A DNA stretch of 64,000 nt from Nemertoderma westbladi (Eukaryota > Xenacoelomorpha > Nemertodermatida > Nemertodermatidae): NCBI GenBank assembly GCA_032718475.1, contig JAUCBJ010007725.1, positions 1 to 64,000 on the forward strand, given 5' to 3'. The translations under genes and the position numbers were made by a program. Shown piece by piece: positions 37,801 through 49,699 of the stretch; the stretch's first letter is position 1, and each line of letters starts with the position of its first letter. The notes beneath the pieces are model-generated. The model had not been told where the DNA came from and ran no database searches. It saw only the letters and a list, made by a program, of their open reading frames with translations.

Positions 37801-40800
37801 GTTACTACAAGATTATGCAGGTTAGTAAAGGAGCAGGTTACAGATGCATTAGATAGAACCAAAACAATAAACAATAGTTAATATGTGTTATTACAAGATT
37901 ATGCTGATTAGTAAAGGAGCAGGTTACAGAGGCATTAGATAGAACCAAAACAATAAACAATAGTTAATATGTGTTATTACAAGATCATGCAGATTAGTAA
38001 AGGAGCAGGTTACAGAGGCATTAGATAGAACCAAAACAATAAACAATAGTTAACATGTGTTACTACAAGATTATGCAGGTTAGTAAAGGAGCAGGTTACA
38101 GAGGCAGGTAGATAGAACCAAAACAATAAACTATAATTAACATGTGTTACTACAAGATTATGCAGGTTAGTAAAGGAGCAGGTTACAGAGGCAGGTAGAT
38201 AGAACCAAAACAATAAACAATAGTTAACATGTGTTATTACAAGATTATGCAGATTAGTAAAGGAGCAGGTTACAGAGGCATGTAGATAGAACCAAAACAA
38301 TAAACAATAGTTAATATGTGTTATTACAAGATTATGCAGATTAGTAAAGGAGCAGGTTACAGAGGCATGTAGATAAAACCAAAACAATAAACAATAGTTA
38401 ACATGTGTTATTACAAGATTATGCAGATTAGTAAAGGAGCAGGTTACAGAGGCATGTAGATAGAACCAAAACAATAAACAATAGTTAATATGTGTTATTA
38501 CAAGATTATGCAGATTAGTAAAGGAGCAGGTTACAGAGGCATTAGATAGAACCAAAACAATAAACAATAGTTAATATGTGTTATTACAAGATTATGCTGA
38601 TTAGTAAAGGAGCAGGTTACAGAGGCATTAGATAGAACCAAAACAATAAACAATAGTTAACATGTGTTACTACAAGATTATGCAGGTTAGTAAAGGAGCA
38701 GGTTACAGAGGCATGTAGATAGAACCAAAACAATAAACAATAGCTAACATGTGTTATTACAAGATTATGCAGATTAGTAAAGGAGCAGGTTACAGAGGCA
38801 TGTAGATAGAACCAAAACAATAAACAATAGTTAATATGTGTTATTACAAGATTATGCAGATTAGTAAAGGAGCAGGTTACAGAGGCATTAGATAGAACCA
38901 AAACAATAAACAATAGTTAATATGTGTTATTACAAGATTATGCTGATTAGTAAAGGAGCAGGTTACAGAGGCATTAGATAGAACCAAAACAATAAACAAT
39001 AGTTAACATGTGCTACTACAAGATTATGCAGGTTAGTAAAGGAGCAGGTTACAGAGGCATGTAGATAGAACCAAAACAATAAACAATAGTTAACATGTGT
39101 TATTACAAGATTATGCAGATTAGTAAAGGAGCAGGTTACAGAGGCATGTAGATAGAACCAAAACAATAAACAATAGTTAACATGTGTTACTACAAGATTA
39201 TGCAGGTTAGTAAAGGAGCAGGTTACAGAGGCATGTAGATAGAACCAAAACAATAAACAATAGTTAACATGTGTTATTACAAGATTATGCAGATTAGTAA
39301 AGGAGCAGGTTACAGAGGCATGTAGATAGAACCAAAACAATAAACAATAGTTAATATGTGTTATTACAAGATTATGCAGATTAGTAAAGGAGCAGGTTAC
39401 AGAGGCATTAGATAGAACCAAAACAATAAACAATAGTTAACATGTGTTACTACAAGATTATGCAGGTTAGTAAAGGAGCAGGTTACAGAGGCATGTAGAT
39501 AGAACCAAAACAATAAACAGTAGTTAACATGTGTTATTACAAGATTATGCAGATTAATAAAGGAGCAGGTTACAGAGGCATTAGATAGAACCAAAACAAT
39601 AAACAATAGTTAACATGTTTTATTACAAGATTATGCAGGTTAGTAAAGGAGCAGGTTACAGAGGCATGTAGATAGAACCAAAACAATAAACTATAATTAA
39701 CATGTGTTACTACAAGATGATGCAGGTTAGTAAAGGAGCAGGTTACAGAGGCATGTAGTGTAGATAGAACCAAAACAATAAACTACAGTTAATATGTGTT
39801 ACTACAAGATTATGCAGATTAGTAAAGGAGCAGGTTACAGAGGCATGTAGATAGAACCAAATCAATAAACTATAGTTAACATGTGTTACTGCAAGATTAT
39901 GCAGGTTAGTAAAGTAGCAGGTTACAGAGGCATGTAGATAGAACCAAAACAATAAACAATAGTTAATATGTGTTATTACAAGATTATGCAGATTAGTAAA
40001 GGAGCAGGTTACAGAGGCATTAGATAGAACCAAAACAATAAACAATAGTTAATATGTGTTATTACAAGATTATGCTGATTAGTAAAGGAGCAGGTTACAG
40101 AGGCATTAGATAGAACCAAAACAATAAACAATAGTTAACATGTGTTACTACAAGATTATGCAGGTTAGTAAAGGAGCAGGTTACAGAGGCATGTAGATAG
40201 AACCAAAACAATAAACAATAGTTAATATGTGTTATTACAAGATTATGCAGATTAGTAAAGGAGCAGGTTACAGAGGCATTAGATAGAACCAAAACAATAA
40301 ACAATAGTTAATATGTGTTACTAAAAGATTATGCAGGTTAGTAAAGGAGCAGGTTAAAGAGGCATTAGATAGAACCAAAACAATAAACAATAGTTAACAT
40401 GTGTTACTACAAGATTATGCAGGTTAGTAAAGGAGCAGGTTACAGAGGCATTAGATAGAACCAAAACAATAAACAATAGTTAATATGTGTTATTACAAGA
40501 TCATGCAGATTAGTAAAGGAGCAGGTTACAGAGGCATTAGATAGAACCAAAACAATAAACAATAGTTAACATGTGTTACTACAAGATTATGCAGGTTAGT
40601 AAAGGAGCAGGTTACAGAGGCATGTAGATAGAACCAAAACAATAAACAATAGTTAACATGTGTTACTACAAGATTATGCAGGTTAGTAAAGGAGCAGGTT
40701 ACAGAGGCATGTAGATAGAACCAAAACAATAAACAATAGTTAACATGTGTTATTACAAGATTATGCAGATTAGTAAAGGAGCAGGTTACAGAGGCATTAG

Positions 40801-43800
40801 ATAGAACCAAAACAATAAACAATAGTTAACATGTGTTACTACAAGATTATGCAGGTTAGTAAAGGAGCCGGTTACAGAGGCATGTAGATAGAACCAAAAC
40901 AATAAACAGTAGTTAACATGTGTTATTACAAGATTATGCAGATTAATAAAGGAGCAGGTTACAGAGGCATTAGATAGAACCAAAACAATAAACAATAGTT
41001 AACATGTGTTATTACAAGATTATGCAGGTTAGTAAAGGAGCAGGTTACAGAGGCATGTAGATAGAACCAAAACAATAAACTATAATTAACATGTGTTACT
41101 ACAAGATGATGCAGGTTAGTAAAGGAGCAGGTTACAGAGGCATGTAGATAGAACCAAAACAATAAACTACAGTTAATATGTGTTACTACAAGATTATGCA
41201 GATTAGTAAAGGAGCAGGTTACAGAGGCATGTAGATAGAACCAAATCAATAAACTATAGTTAACATGTGTTACTACAAGATTATGCAGGTTAGTAAAGTA
41301 GCAGGTTACAGAGGCAGGTAGATAGAACCAAAACAATAAACTATAATTAACATGTGTTACTACAAGATTATGCAGGTTAGTAAAGGAGCAGGTTACAGAG
41401 GCATGTAGATAGAACCAAAACAATAAACAATAGTTAACATGTGTTACTACAAGATTATGCAGGTTAGTAAAGGAGCAGGTTACAGAGGCAGGTAGATAGA
41501 ACCAAAAAAATAAACTATAATTAACATGTGTTACTACAAGATTATGCAGGTTAGTAAAGGAGCAGGTTACAGAGGCATGTAGATAGAACCAAAACAATAA
41601 ACAATAGTTAACATGTGTTACTACAAGAATATGCAGGTTAGTAAAGGAGCAGTTTACAGAGGCAGATTGATAGAACCAAAACAATAAACTATAATTAACA
41701 TGAGTTACTACAAGATTATGCAGGTTAGTAAAGGAGCAGGTTACAGAGGCATGTAGATAGAACCAAAACAATAAACAATAGTTAACATGTGTTACTACAA
41801 GATTATGCAGGTTACAGAGGCATGTAGATAAAACCAAAACAATAACTATATTTAACATGTGTTACTAAAAGATTATGTAGGTTAGTAAAGGAGCAGGTTA
41901 CAGAGGCATTAGATAGAACCAAAACAATAAACAATAGTTAACATGTGTTATTACAAGATTATGCAGGTTAGTAAAGGAGAAGGTTACAGAGGCATTAGAT
42001 AGAACCCAAACAATAAACTATAGTTAACATGTGTTACTAAAAGATTATGTAGGTTAGTAAAGGAGCAGGTTACAGAGGCATTAGATAGAACCAAAACAAT
42101 AAACTATAGTTAACATGTGTTATTACAAGATTATGCAGATTAATAAAGGAGCAGGTTACAGAGGCATTAGATAGAACCAAAACAATAAACAATAGTTAAC
42201 ATGTGTTACTACAAGATTATGCAGGTTAGTAAAGGAGCAGGTTACAGAGGCATGTAGATAGAACCAAAACAATAAACAATAGTTAACATGTGTTACTACA
42301 AGATTATGCAGGTTAGTAAAGGAGCAGGTTACAGAGGCATGTAGATAGAACCAAAACAATAAACAATAGTTAACATGTGTTATTACAAGATTATGCAGAT
42401 TAGTAAAGGAGCAGGTTACAGAGGCATTAGATAGAACCAAAACAATAAACAATAGTTAACATGTGTTACTACAAGATTATGCAGGTTAGTAAAGGAGCAG
42501 GTTACAGAGGCATGTAGATAGAACCAAAACAATAAACAGTAGTTAACATGTGTTATTACAAGATTATGCAGATTAATAAAGGAGCAGGTTACAGAGGCAT
42601 TAGATAGAACCAAAACAATAAACAATAGTTAACATGTGTTATTACAAGATTATGCAGGTTAGTAAAGGAGCAGGTTACAGAGGCATGTAGATAGAACCAA
42701 AACAATAAACTATAATTAACATGTGTTACTACAAGATGATGCAGGTTAGTAAAGGAGCAGGTTACAGAGGCATGTAGATAGAACCAAAACAATAAACTAC
42801 AGTTAATATGTGTTACTACAAGATTATGCAGATTAGTAAAGGGGCAGGTTACAGAGGCATGTAGATAGAACCAAATCAATAAACTATAGTTAACATGTGT
42901 TACTACACGATTATGCAGGTTAGTAAAGGAGCAGGTTACAGAGGCATTAGATAGAACCAAATCAATAAACTATAGTTAACATGTGTTACTACAAGATTAT
43001 GCAGGTTAGTAAAGGAGCAGGTTACAGAGGCATGTAGATAGAACCAAAACAATAAACAATAGTTAACATGTGTTACTACAAGATTATGCAGGTTAGTAAA
43101 GGAGCAGGTTACAGAGGCAGGTAGATAGAACCAAAACAATAAACTATAATTAACATGTGTTACTACAAGATTATGCAGGTTAGTAAAGGAGCAGGTTACA
43201 GAGGCATGTTGATAGAACCAAAACAATAAACAATAGTTAACATGTGTTACTACAAGATTATGCAGGTTAGTAAAGGAGCAGGTTACAGAGGCAGGTAGAT
43301 AGAACCAAAACAATAAACTATAATTAACATGTGTTACTACAAGATTATGCAGGTTAGTAAAGGAGCAGGTTACAGAGGCATGTAGATAGAACCAAAACAA
43401 TAAACAATAGTTAACATGTGTTACTACAACATTATGCAGGTTAGTAAAGGAGCAGGTTACAGAGGCATGTAGATAGAACCAAAACAATAAACAATAGTTA
43501 ACATGTGTTACTACAAGATTATGCAGGATAGTAAAGGAGCAGGTTACAGAGGCAGGTAGATAGAACCAAAACAATAAACAATAGTTAACATGTGTTACTA
43601 CAAGATTATGCAGGTTAGTAAAGGAGCAGGTTACAGAGGCAGGTAGATAGAACCAAAACAATAAACTATAATTAACATGTGTTACTACAAGATTATGCAG
43701 GTTAGTAAAGGAGCAGGTTACAGAGGCATGTAGATAGAACCAAAACAATAAACAATAGTTAACATGTGTTACTACAAGAATATGCAGGTTAGTAAAGGAG

Positions 43801-44172
43801 CAGTTTACAGAGGCAGATAGATAGAACCAAAACAATAAACTATAATTAACATGAGTTACTACAAGATTATGCAGGTTAGTAAAGGAGCAGGTTACAGAGG
43901 CATGTAGATAGAACCAAAACAATAAACAATAGTTAACATGTGTTACTACAAGATTATGCAGGTTAGTAAAGGAGCAGGTTACAGAGGCAGGTAGATAGAA
44001 CCAAAACAATAAACTATAATTAACATGAGTTACTACAATATTATGCAGGTTAGTAAAGGAGCAGGTTACAGAGGCATGTAGATAGAACCAAAACAATAAA
44101 CTATAGTTAATATGTGTTACTAGAAGATTATGCAGGTTAGTAAAGGAGCAGGTTACGTATGCATGTTGATAG
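19831..44172. repeat. Giant 86/87-bp satellite array, about 280 monomers
   Basis: The monomer contains GCAGGTTAGTAAAGGAGCAG, GTTACAGAGGCATGTAGATA, GAACCAAAACAATAAACAAT and AGTTAACATGTGTTACTAC. The 87-bp type has CATGTAGATAG or CAGGTAGATAG; the 86-bp type has CATTAGATAG. The array is continuous for 24.3 kb with no foreign insertion. There is higher-order structure: the rare variant GATAAAACC occurs at 32053, 34996 and 38372 (spacings 2,943 and 3,376 bp, close to 34 and 39 monomers). Two shortened monomers, at about 27369 and 41809, lack 16 bp between the two internal GCAGGTTA copies, as expected from recombination between them. The many minus-strand frames of 29-residue period arise because 87 is divisible by three. 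They break at every 86-bp unit. Confidence 0.97.
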
Positions 44173-44467
44173 ATTTGTAGTCCCATATTTGTTCTATCAT
44201 TTAAAAAACTTTCATGTGATTAGATTCATAACTATAAAAGCCTTAGGATTTTAAGCGCAACCAAGTTTGATAATTGTTAACTAGTATTAAATTAACTAAT
44301 ATTAATTAGCGAAAAATAAAATCATGTAGAATACAACTCAGTTTCTATATTCAAAATTGTAGCCAAAAACTAAAAAATTTTGAAGCGCTTGGAGATATAA
44401 TTCGAAGAGTTGTCTGAAAATGGATTACCCCCGCTTTAAAGATTTAAAATTTAATGTAAAGACTTAC

Positions 44468-44705
44468 CTTAGGTACAGGTTCACCGTGCTGAGTTCTGAG
44501 ATTCTTTAATTTATTGAAGTGAAGAAACTTTCTGCTTGAGCTATGTTTTACCGTTGACCTGAATACTGACTGACTGAATGAATAGGGATATCAATTAACC
44601 GAAAAAAAAACTAAAGGAAAATATAACAAATCAATTAAAAATTATCTTTCGAAAATCAAATAAACGATATGTGCAAAATATAAAACAACTAATGGACTGC
44701 AGTGT
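44468..44705 (-). other. Candidate non-coding first exon of the 319-residue gene
   Basis: On the minus strand CCTAAG|GTAAGTC gives a near-consensus donor at 44468/44467. The 110 bases before it contain no ATG, as suits a 5' UTR. A TATATATATA run at about 44735-44743 lies where a TATA box would set a start near 44705. The next plausible acceptor on this strand with an intact frame behind it is at 19764, across the satellite. The exon boundary and its pairing with that gene are inferred from splice motifs only. Confidence 0.32.
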
Positions 44706-45256
44706 AACTTAAATATCGGTATCCCTATACTGCTATATATATAGTCGTCAAAGCTTACAAAGCTTGTGGTCATGTTTGTACTATGCTTTGATCTATGCGC
44801 AAGGCATGGTTACCGGCCATTAGAGACGGTCCATTGATTTTAATAGCCATGTATTTGCTGTAGTAGAGACAGACCACACCTGGGTCGTATAGCCAATGTT
44901 AATTTGTTCTTTCCTATTTACCTTGAATTATACCGCCTCAAAACATTGTTGATCCTCCACCACCAGCCAGGCGCCAAGTACTAGTCCAGACGACCACACA
45001 CTACTGCACTGGTTGTTAATATGTTTGTGATGTATATCCCTTAAATTGTTAAACCCTGGGGCGCTACATATGATACCAAATACATAACGAAATGTGTATA
45101 ACAGTATTATTATCCCAGAATATGATTTCTTTACAATCACGTAATACAAAATTATATATGGGTTATGATATGGTTATGATTATGGTTATTACAAGCCCAT
45201 ATTTAAGCAATGTTACTAAAATTGCCAAAACTAAATTGCTGACACTATCCATTGCA
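44706..45256. other. Spacer beyond the satellite
   Basis: Apart from the possible minus-strand TATA element near 44740, nothing definite is seen. Open frames here are short and without motif. Confidence 0.4.
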
Positions 45257-46539
45257 GATAGGAGAGGAGGGAAACTGGGCGCAATAGAAATTCCTCCCTC
45301 TCCAGGGGAAATTGGATGTAAATAACAGGTGATTACAGTCAAAGATAAAACTGTAACCTGTTCTTCTATTGTGTTTGGTTTATTGTTTTGGTTAAAATAA
45401 CGTGCCACTGTAACCTGCTCCTTTTCCAAGGAAATCACGAGGTCTACTCTACTATCCATTAGATAAATATGATGCAATATAATACCGTAAAAAAAGTTAT
45501 TTACGTGATATATTTCACTCCCCGATGAATAATATTATTGTGTAACTACCGACATGTAAAGAGGGTGGAAATAGGGCTCTTATAGAAGCTAATTGATTAA
45601 ATGAAATACAGTTGGAGAAATTCCATGAGAAATATACGAATTTCGGATCATTGGATTCGGAATTCAAGGGAATTCAAGGCGATCAACCAGACACTATTTA
45701 ACATTGGAGGTGTCTCATTGGTTCCTCCAAGCTTGACCCTAGAACAAAGTCGCCTCTGCTTTGCAGGACATTGTTTTCGCCGTGAGGACCAGCCAGTGCA
45801 TAATCTTGTACTTTGGCAGCCTCATGGAGTGAATAAGCAATGGTGGACAGCCCATGACTTTCTTGAGACGCATCTTAAAGGACACTGGCCTAGAAGATAC
45901 TGGCAAATGTCATGGGTGATAGGGAGTTGTGGCGGCGCAATTTTGTCGACAAGACGGCAAAGCATTCTTAAAAATGCAGCTGCAATGCAGCATGCCGATA
46001 CTAGTAGTAGTAGGTCAAATAATAAATATATTACTCAATATTATATTATATTCAATACAAAACACAACATTATTAAATTTAATATTCCAAAATTAAATAA
46101 ATATATAATATCCTGTTTGAGAAACCATGCATTATAGTAAGACAAATGTATATAGCTTCCTAATAGCAAGTTAAAACTATCTTATAATATACAAATACAA
46201 CTTTAAGTCATAAAGTAAGGAACATGGCGGAATTACATATGTTAAAACTTTTATTATGACCTATAATTGTAGCCTTCCATAATGCTGTAGACGCACTAGA
46301 TGGCGTCGTAATCCCTTCATGTTACACTTTAATAGCTTAAGCCTAGCTTAGTATCTGTACAGGTTATATGATATAAATAAGAGCTATAAACAACTTGTAA
46401 GGATAAATTATAAAAATATACAAACACTTCATAAATGTTAAATTGCAATAAAATTCGAGAATTGAGAATTTAACATTGAGGCGAAATATTAATTCACCGA
46501 GATGGTTTTTGCGTTCAGTTTCCCCCCTCTGTCTCTATC
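45257..46539. mobile_element. MITE-like element with inverted ends (copy 2), split by an insertion
   Basis: The left end GATAGGAGAGGAGGGAAACTG and the right end, read in reverse as GATAGAGACAGAGGGGGGAAACTG, form imperfect terminal inverted repeats of about 28 bp. Bases 45257-45428 align with 16894-17070 of copy 1. After a gap of about 1 kb, GAGAATTTAACATTGA at about 46463 resumes the alignment. The ends are therefore one element interrupted by another insertion. On the minus strand it contains AAAAGGAGCAGGTTACAG and AACCAAAACAATAAAC, as in the satellite. Confidence 0.68.
45429..46455 (+). pseudogene. LINE 3'-end fragment inserted in the MITE-like element
   Basis: A 178-codon frame from 45601 contains LTLEQSRLCFAGHCFRREDQ, then PVHNLVLWQPHG and later WQMSWVIGSCGG. 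The order RRLxFAGHCxRR..EPV..LxLW.P.HG..(..)M.DR..W is, from memory, the C-terminal tail of RTE/CR1-type LINE pol proteins. The arginine-rich RGRP segment and the usual DR are lost, so the copy is degenerate. RT and endonuclease are absent, a typical 5' truncation. Exact insertion edges are approximate. Confidence 0.6.
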
Positions 46540-46860
46540 AGAGACATCAAAACACATAAACGCGTCAATAAACATATAAACATAGTCAATAAACATAAAT
46601 TAGTCAATAAACATATGTTTGAAATTAAATAATAAATATTATTTATAATTTAAAACACAAATCCAGAAATTAAAATAGAAGTATAATATCCTGTTTGAGT
46701 ACCCGTTCTTGGTATGAAAATATGTCTTTGTCTTACATTTTATAGGCAGACAATTTTAGCTGATTAACTCCAAGTTAAAACCCGTCATACACACACTAAG
46801 TAATAAACTAAGAAACATAGCGGAATTCCTTACTCATTACTTATTCATTATGAGTCAATG
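46090..46860. repeat. Diverged duplication, ~580-bp spacing
   Basis: TATAATATCCTGTTTGAG occurs near 46105 and 46685, and both copies are followed by related text (AGTTAAAAC; AACATGGCGGAATT versus AACATAGCGGAATT). Short tandem units of AGTCAATAAACATA type lie between them at about 46557-46620. Confidence 0.55.
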
Positions 46861-47070
46861 GGCGAAATGACCGCTAATACCAACTTAAATTAGTAACAGT
46901 ATATATTTAGTGGATTTAGAGAATTAATTTAATTTAAAACATTAAGGCAAAGGCGCAAGTTACAGAGGCGGTGTTTTCTAACCAAAACAATAAACGCGAC
47001 TTTATTTCCCTTGCTGTCAACTTGCACCCATTACAATTTTAACTTGCGGTAAATGTACGCCACTATATGT
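46858..47070. repeat. Dispersed repeat, copy A (paired with 48800-48985)
   Basis: Both copies have AAATGACCGC, TTAATTTAA and AAAACATTAAG, then a core resembling the satellite monomer (GTTACAGAGGCGGTGTTTTC, AACCAAAACAATAAAC in copy A; GGTTACAATGGCAGTATTTTC in copy B), then ACTTTATTTC and TTTTxACTTGCGG. They are related to the satellite and the MITE-like element but have a different outer sequence. Confidence 0.6.
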
Positions 47071-47221
47071 AAATTAGGGTACCATTAGGACTAACGATTA
47101 GGACTAAAAAATAATAAACGGCTAATAATGCATTAGGATGACATTGCTGACAAGTGACAACCAGTCATCAGAAATAACTGGAATTGGAGTTCAAACAGGA
47201 TATACCAGTACCTAGTAATTC

Positions 47222-47453
47222 GGGTGCGTACAAAACAAAGACCAGAAGACCCAAGACTTTACTGCCCGTTCTATACAAAACAAAGAGATAAAAGTCGCGT
47301 TAGGTCCCAAAGAGCGTTAGGTTCCATTGCTATTTAAAGGAGCAGGTTTAGCGAAGGAGCAGGTTACAGAGGCGTATTGGGGGAACCAAAACAATAAACG
47401 AAAGCCAATACAGGTCTTTATAATTGGGTGTTTGTTTTGTACTCACCCTAACA
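47222..47453. mobile_element. Second MITE-like element around a satellite-like core
   Basis: GGGTGCGTACAAAACAAAGA at 47222 is mirrored by TGTTTGTTTTGTACTCACCC ending near 47451 (16 of 18 bases complementary). Inside, at 47335-47405, lie AAAGGAGCAGGTTTAGCG, AAGGAGCAGGTTACAGAGGC and AACCAAAACAATAAACG, a clear relative of the satellite monomer containing a partial internal duplication. It has no coding capacity. Confidence 0.5.
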
Positions 47454-47499
47454 CAGTAATAATTATATTAAATCAAGGCCATCCTGCAAAACACGCAAG

Positions 47500-47960
47500 A
47501 CATCCCACTTCATCTAACACAACACAAATGACGTAGTACAGAGTGTTGACATCCCATCGGCACATCACCTTTAAATATTTCATACACAGATTATCTGATT
47601 TGTAGAAGCCGAGCAGCACAACATCCAACATCCTTACCGAATGACGACATAATGGTTGATAGTTTCGAAATCCCATCGGCCTATCGATTAAAACTTTAAT
47701 CACAGAAGTCGAACCACATCCGTTCCCTACCGGTATCTTTACTTTACCGAGCGACGAATTAGAGAGTAATCACATTACAGCATTAGCCCGTCGTTAAACA
47801 TTTCATTTGCGAATGGCAAACAGGCAAAGCCTAACCAGGTGCCAGGACATTGTACCCTACTTCTGTAACAATTTGCATGGAATGTAATAGAGTAGAGAGT
47901 CATATTCCTATCGGCCTGTTGTTTAACACTTTATTTTATTCCCAGAACTACTAACGACCC
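47500..47960. repeat. Very degenerate ~100-130-bp repeats
   Basis: Four segments share a loose pattern of TCCCATCGGCC-like text followed by TTTAAAxxTTTxAT (near 47550, 47670, 47785 and 47910). The similarity is low and the call is tentative. Confidence 0.3.
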
Positions 47961-49194
47961 CAAGAAGAAATCGCTGGACTCCAGACAGCCAGACTGCAGT
48001 TAATTGAATCCCAGCAACGTTTATTAATCTAACTTCTGAACTTAATACAGCACCGAATTAAAAAATAATTGCAGAACATTGGCCTATATCAGTATATAGT
48101 TTACAGTACACAGTACATTCTCTACCAGGTTAGAATGAGAGGTCCCGCTCAGTGGTAGCCTCTAGCTACATTTTAGTTTCAAATTGATTGATTGATTTAA
48201 TTACCATAAATTTGATAATAAAACAGATAAAAACTAGTTTCAGGTAAAAGCAGGAGAGTTTAACATTTAAGGCAATTGGAATAGCTTCTTGAGATAAAGC
48301 CTCGTTTTCAAGGAGGTCCCTCTCTATAATTGCAGTATGAATTGATTAATTATAGTGAACAATTTTTATATTGAAATTGTAATCCTAAAATAAATACATT
48401 ATTGTCAGCTTAAAGGTCCGCTACCCATGTACCAGCTAATGAATTTAAATTAGTACACCCTACCCTATTTTTCAGAAACGTTAACTTCGATTTTGGTTTG
48501 TTTATTACTTATGGTTTGGTTAGTTGGTCAAGCCAAAACCATTATTAAAACTGTCATTTAACCCTAACACTAAAGTGATGAGAACTAAGTGGTGAGTGCT
48601 TACTGTACATAGCAACATACAGAATTACATACAGCCTTACATCAATGGAGCAATGATAATAACAAATGTACAGTATTGTATTGTTATAATTACAGATAAA
48701 TTACAGAATTGCAAAATTTTTAAACCAAATGTAACCAAAATACGCGATATAAATATGACATGATTAATGGAGGTGGAATTTAGAGCTAATGATGCAAAAT
48801 GACCGCAAACACTAATAACTATGTGTAAGGAGGGTTTAAAAGGTTAATTTAATTAAATTTAAAACATTAAGGGAATGGAACTGGTTACAATGGCAGTATT
48901 TTCAAACGGAACTTTATTTCACTTACAGTAAATTTGAGCTGGAGATCGCATTTTTCACTTGCGGTCAATTTGCATCACTATATGTTAATTTTATATTGCA
49001 TAGACCAAATTGATGGACATTCACGGATACAATGGTGCATGGGATATAATTGGACAGATTATATTTTAAAAAAAAGGCCGTTTGTATGCAAAGCAACAAC
49101 AATTTTAATTGAGAAATGTTAAATTATATAATATTACGAATTTATTAAAAGTTAATTAAGTCTAATCTAAAGGAAAGCATATTCCACCATTCTA
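47961..49194. other. Gene-free AT-rich spacer
   Basis: It contains copy B of the dispersed repeat at about 48800-48985. Otherwise no gene, RNA or array is seen. Confidence 0.45.
48800..48985. repeat. Dispersed repeat, copy B
   Basis: This is the partner of 46858-47070, about 1.94 kb away in the same orientation. Shared landmarks are TTAATTTAATT, AAAACATTAAGG, GGTTACAATGGCAGTATTTTC, ACTTTATTTCACTT and ACTTGCGGTCAATTTGCA. Its satellite-like core has decayed more than in copy A (AACCAAAACAATAAAC is lost). Confidence 0.6.
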
Positions 49195-49219
49195 AAGCAT
49201 ATAACACCAAATTCCGTTA

Positions 49220-49626
49220 ACACCACGTGACTGGTAAGAAGGGCCCAACAGGGAGCCACACACAACATTGTACATAGGACACTCCCCCATTGACGTCACT
49301 ACTGGACTGGTCAGTCAATGGACTTGCCCTATTCATAAGGAGGCCTCCCCTAGATGTTGAGTGTCAATCATATCATAGTGTAACAAAGGATGCATTAGTC
49401 AATCTGTGACATACACTGGCCCCATGAAAGGGATTCCTTTCTTGCTACACAATAGAAGGGGGGCCTTTTTCGGTGTAATATCAGTGCCAATTAATTGGTA
49501 CCAGATGTGCCAAACTTACTACACAAAGCCGTTATAGTGGGCCGTGATTCTATTGGCTGTCATTGAATCCATTGGTGGGCGGCCTGAATTTTCCTTATAA
49601 GCCCCTGTAATGAACGAAATATTCAC
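49220..49626 (+). promoter_or_regulatory. Pol II promoter of the Rep-helicase gene
   Basis: A compact set of classic elements is visible: an E-box CACGTG (about 49224), a full CRE palindrome TGACGTCA (about 49292-49299), two inverted CCAAT boxes (ATTGG at 49552 and 49571), a GC box GGGCGG (49577-49582) and a TATA-like TTATAAGC (49595-49602). A start near 49622-49626 (TTCACTG) would lie about 28 bases after the TATA element. The local GC is higher than in the flanks. The CRE suggests possible response to CREB/ATF signalling. That is inference. Confidence 0.68.
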
Positions 49627-49699
49627 TGCCACAGGCAAACGCGTTTATCAAGCCGTTATCTGCGAATTTATTGCGAATTTGTTTTATCATCAGACGAAG
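49624..49699 (+). other. Predicted non-coding exon 1
   Basis: It runs from the inferred start site to a strong donor, CGAAG|GTAAGT, at 49699/49700. It contains no ATG, so it is a clean 5' leader. Confidence 0.55.

Noticed and set aside
19831-44172. CRISPR-like array
   Set aside because: The monomers are directly adjacent with no unique spacers, and the sequence is eukaryotic. It is a satellite.
19814-44186. Dozens of minus-strand open frames of 65-416 codons with a 29-residue period
   Set aside because: They follow exactly from an 87-bp monomer divisible by three and end wherever an 86-bp monomer occurs. They have no start context and no independent coding signal.
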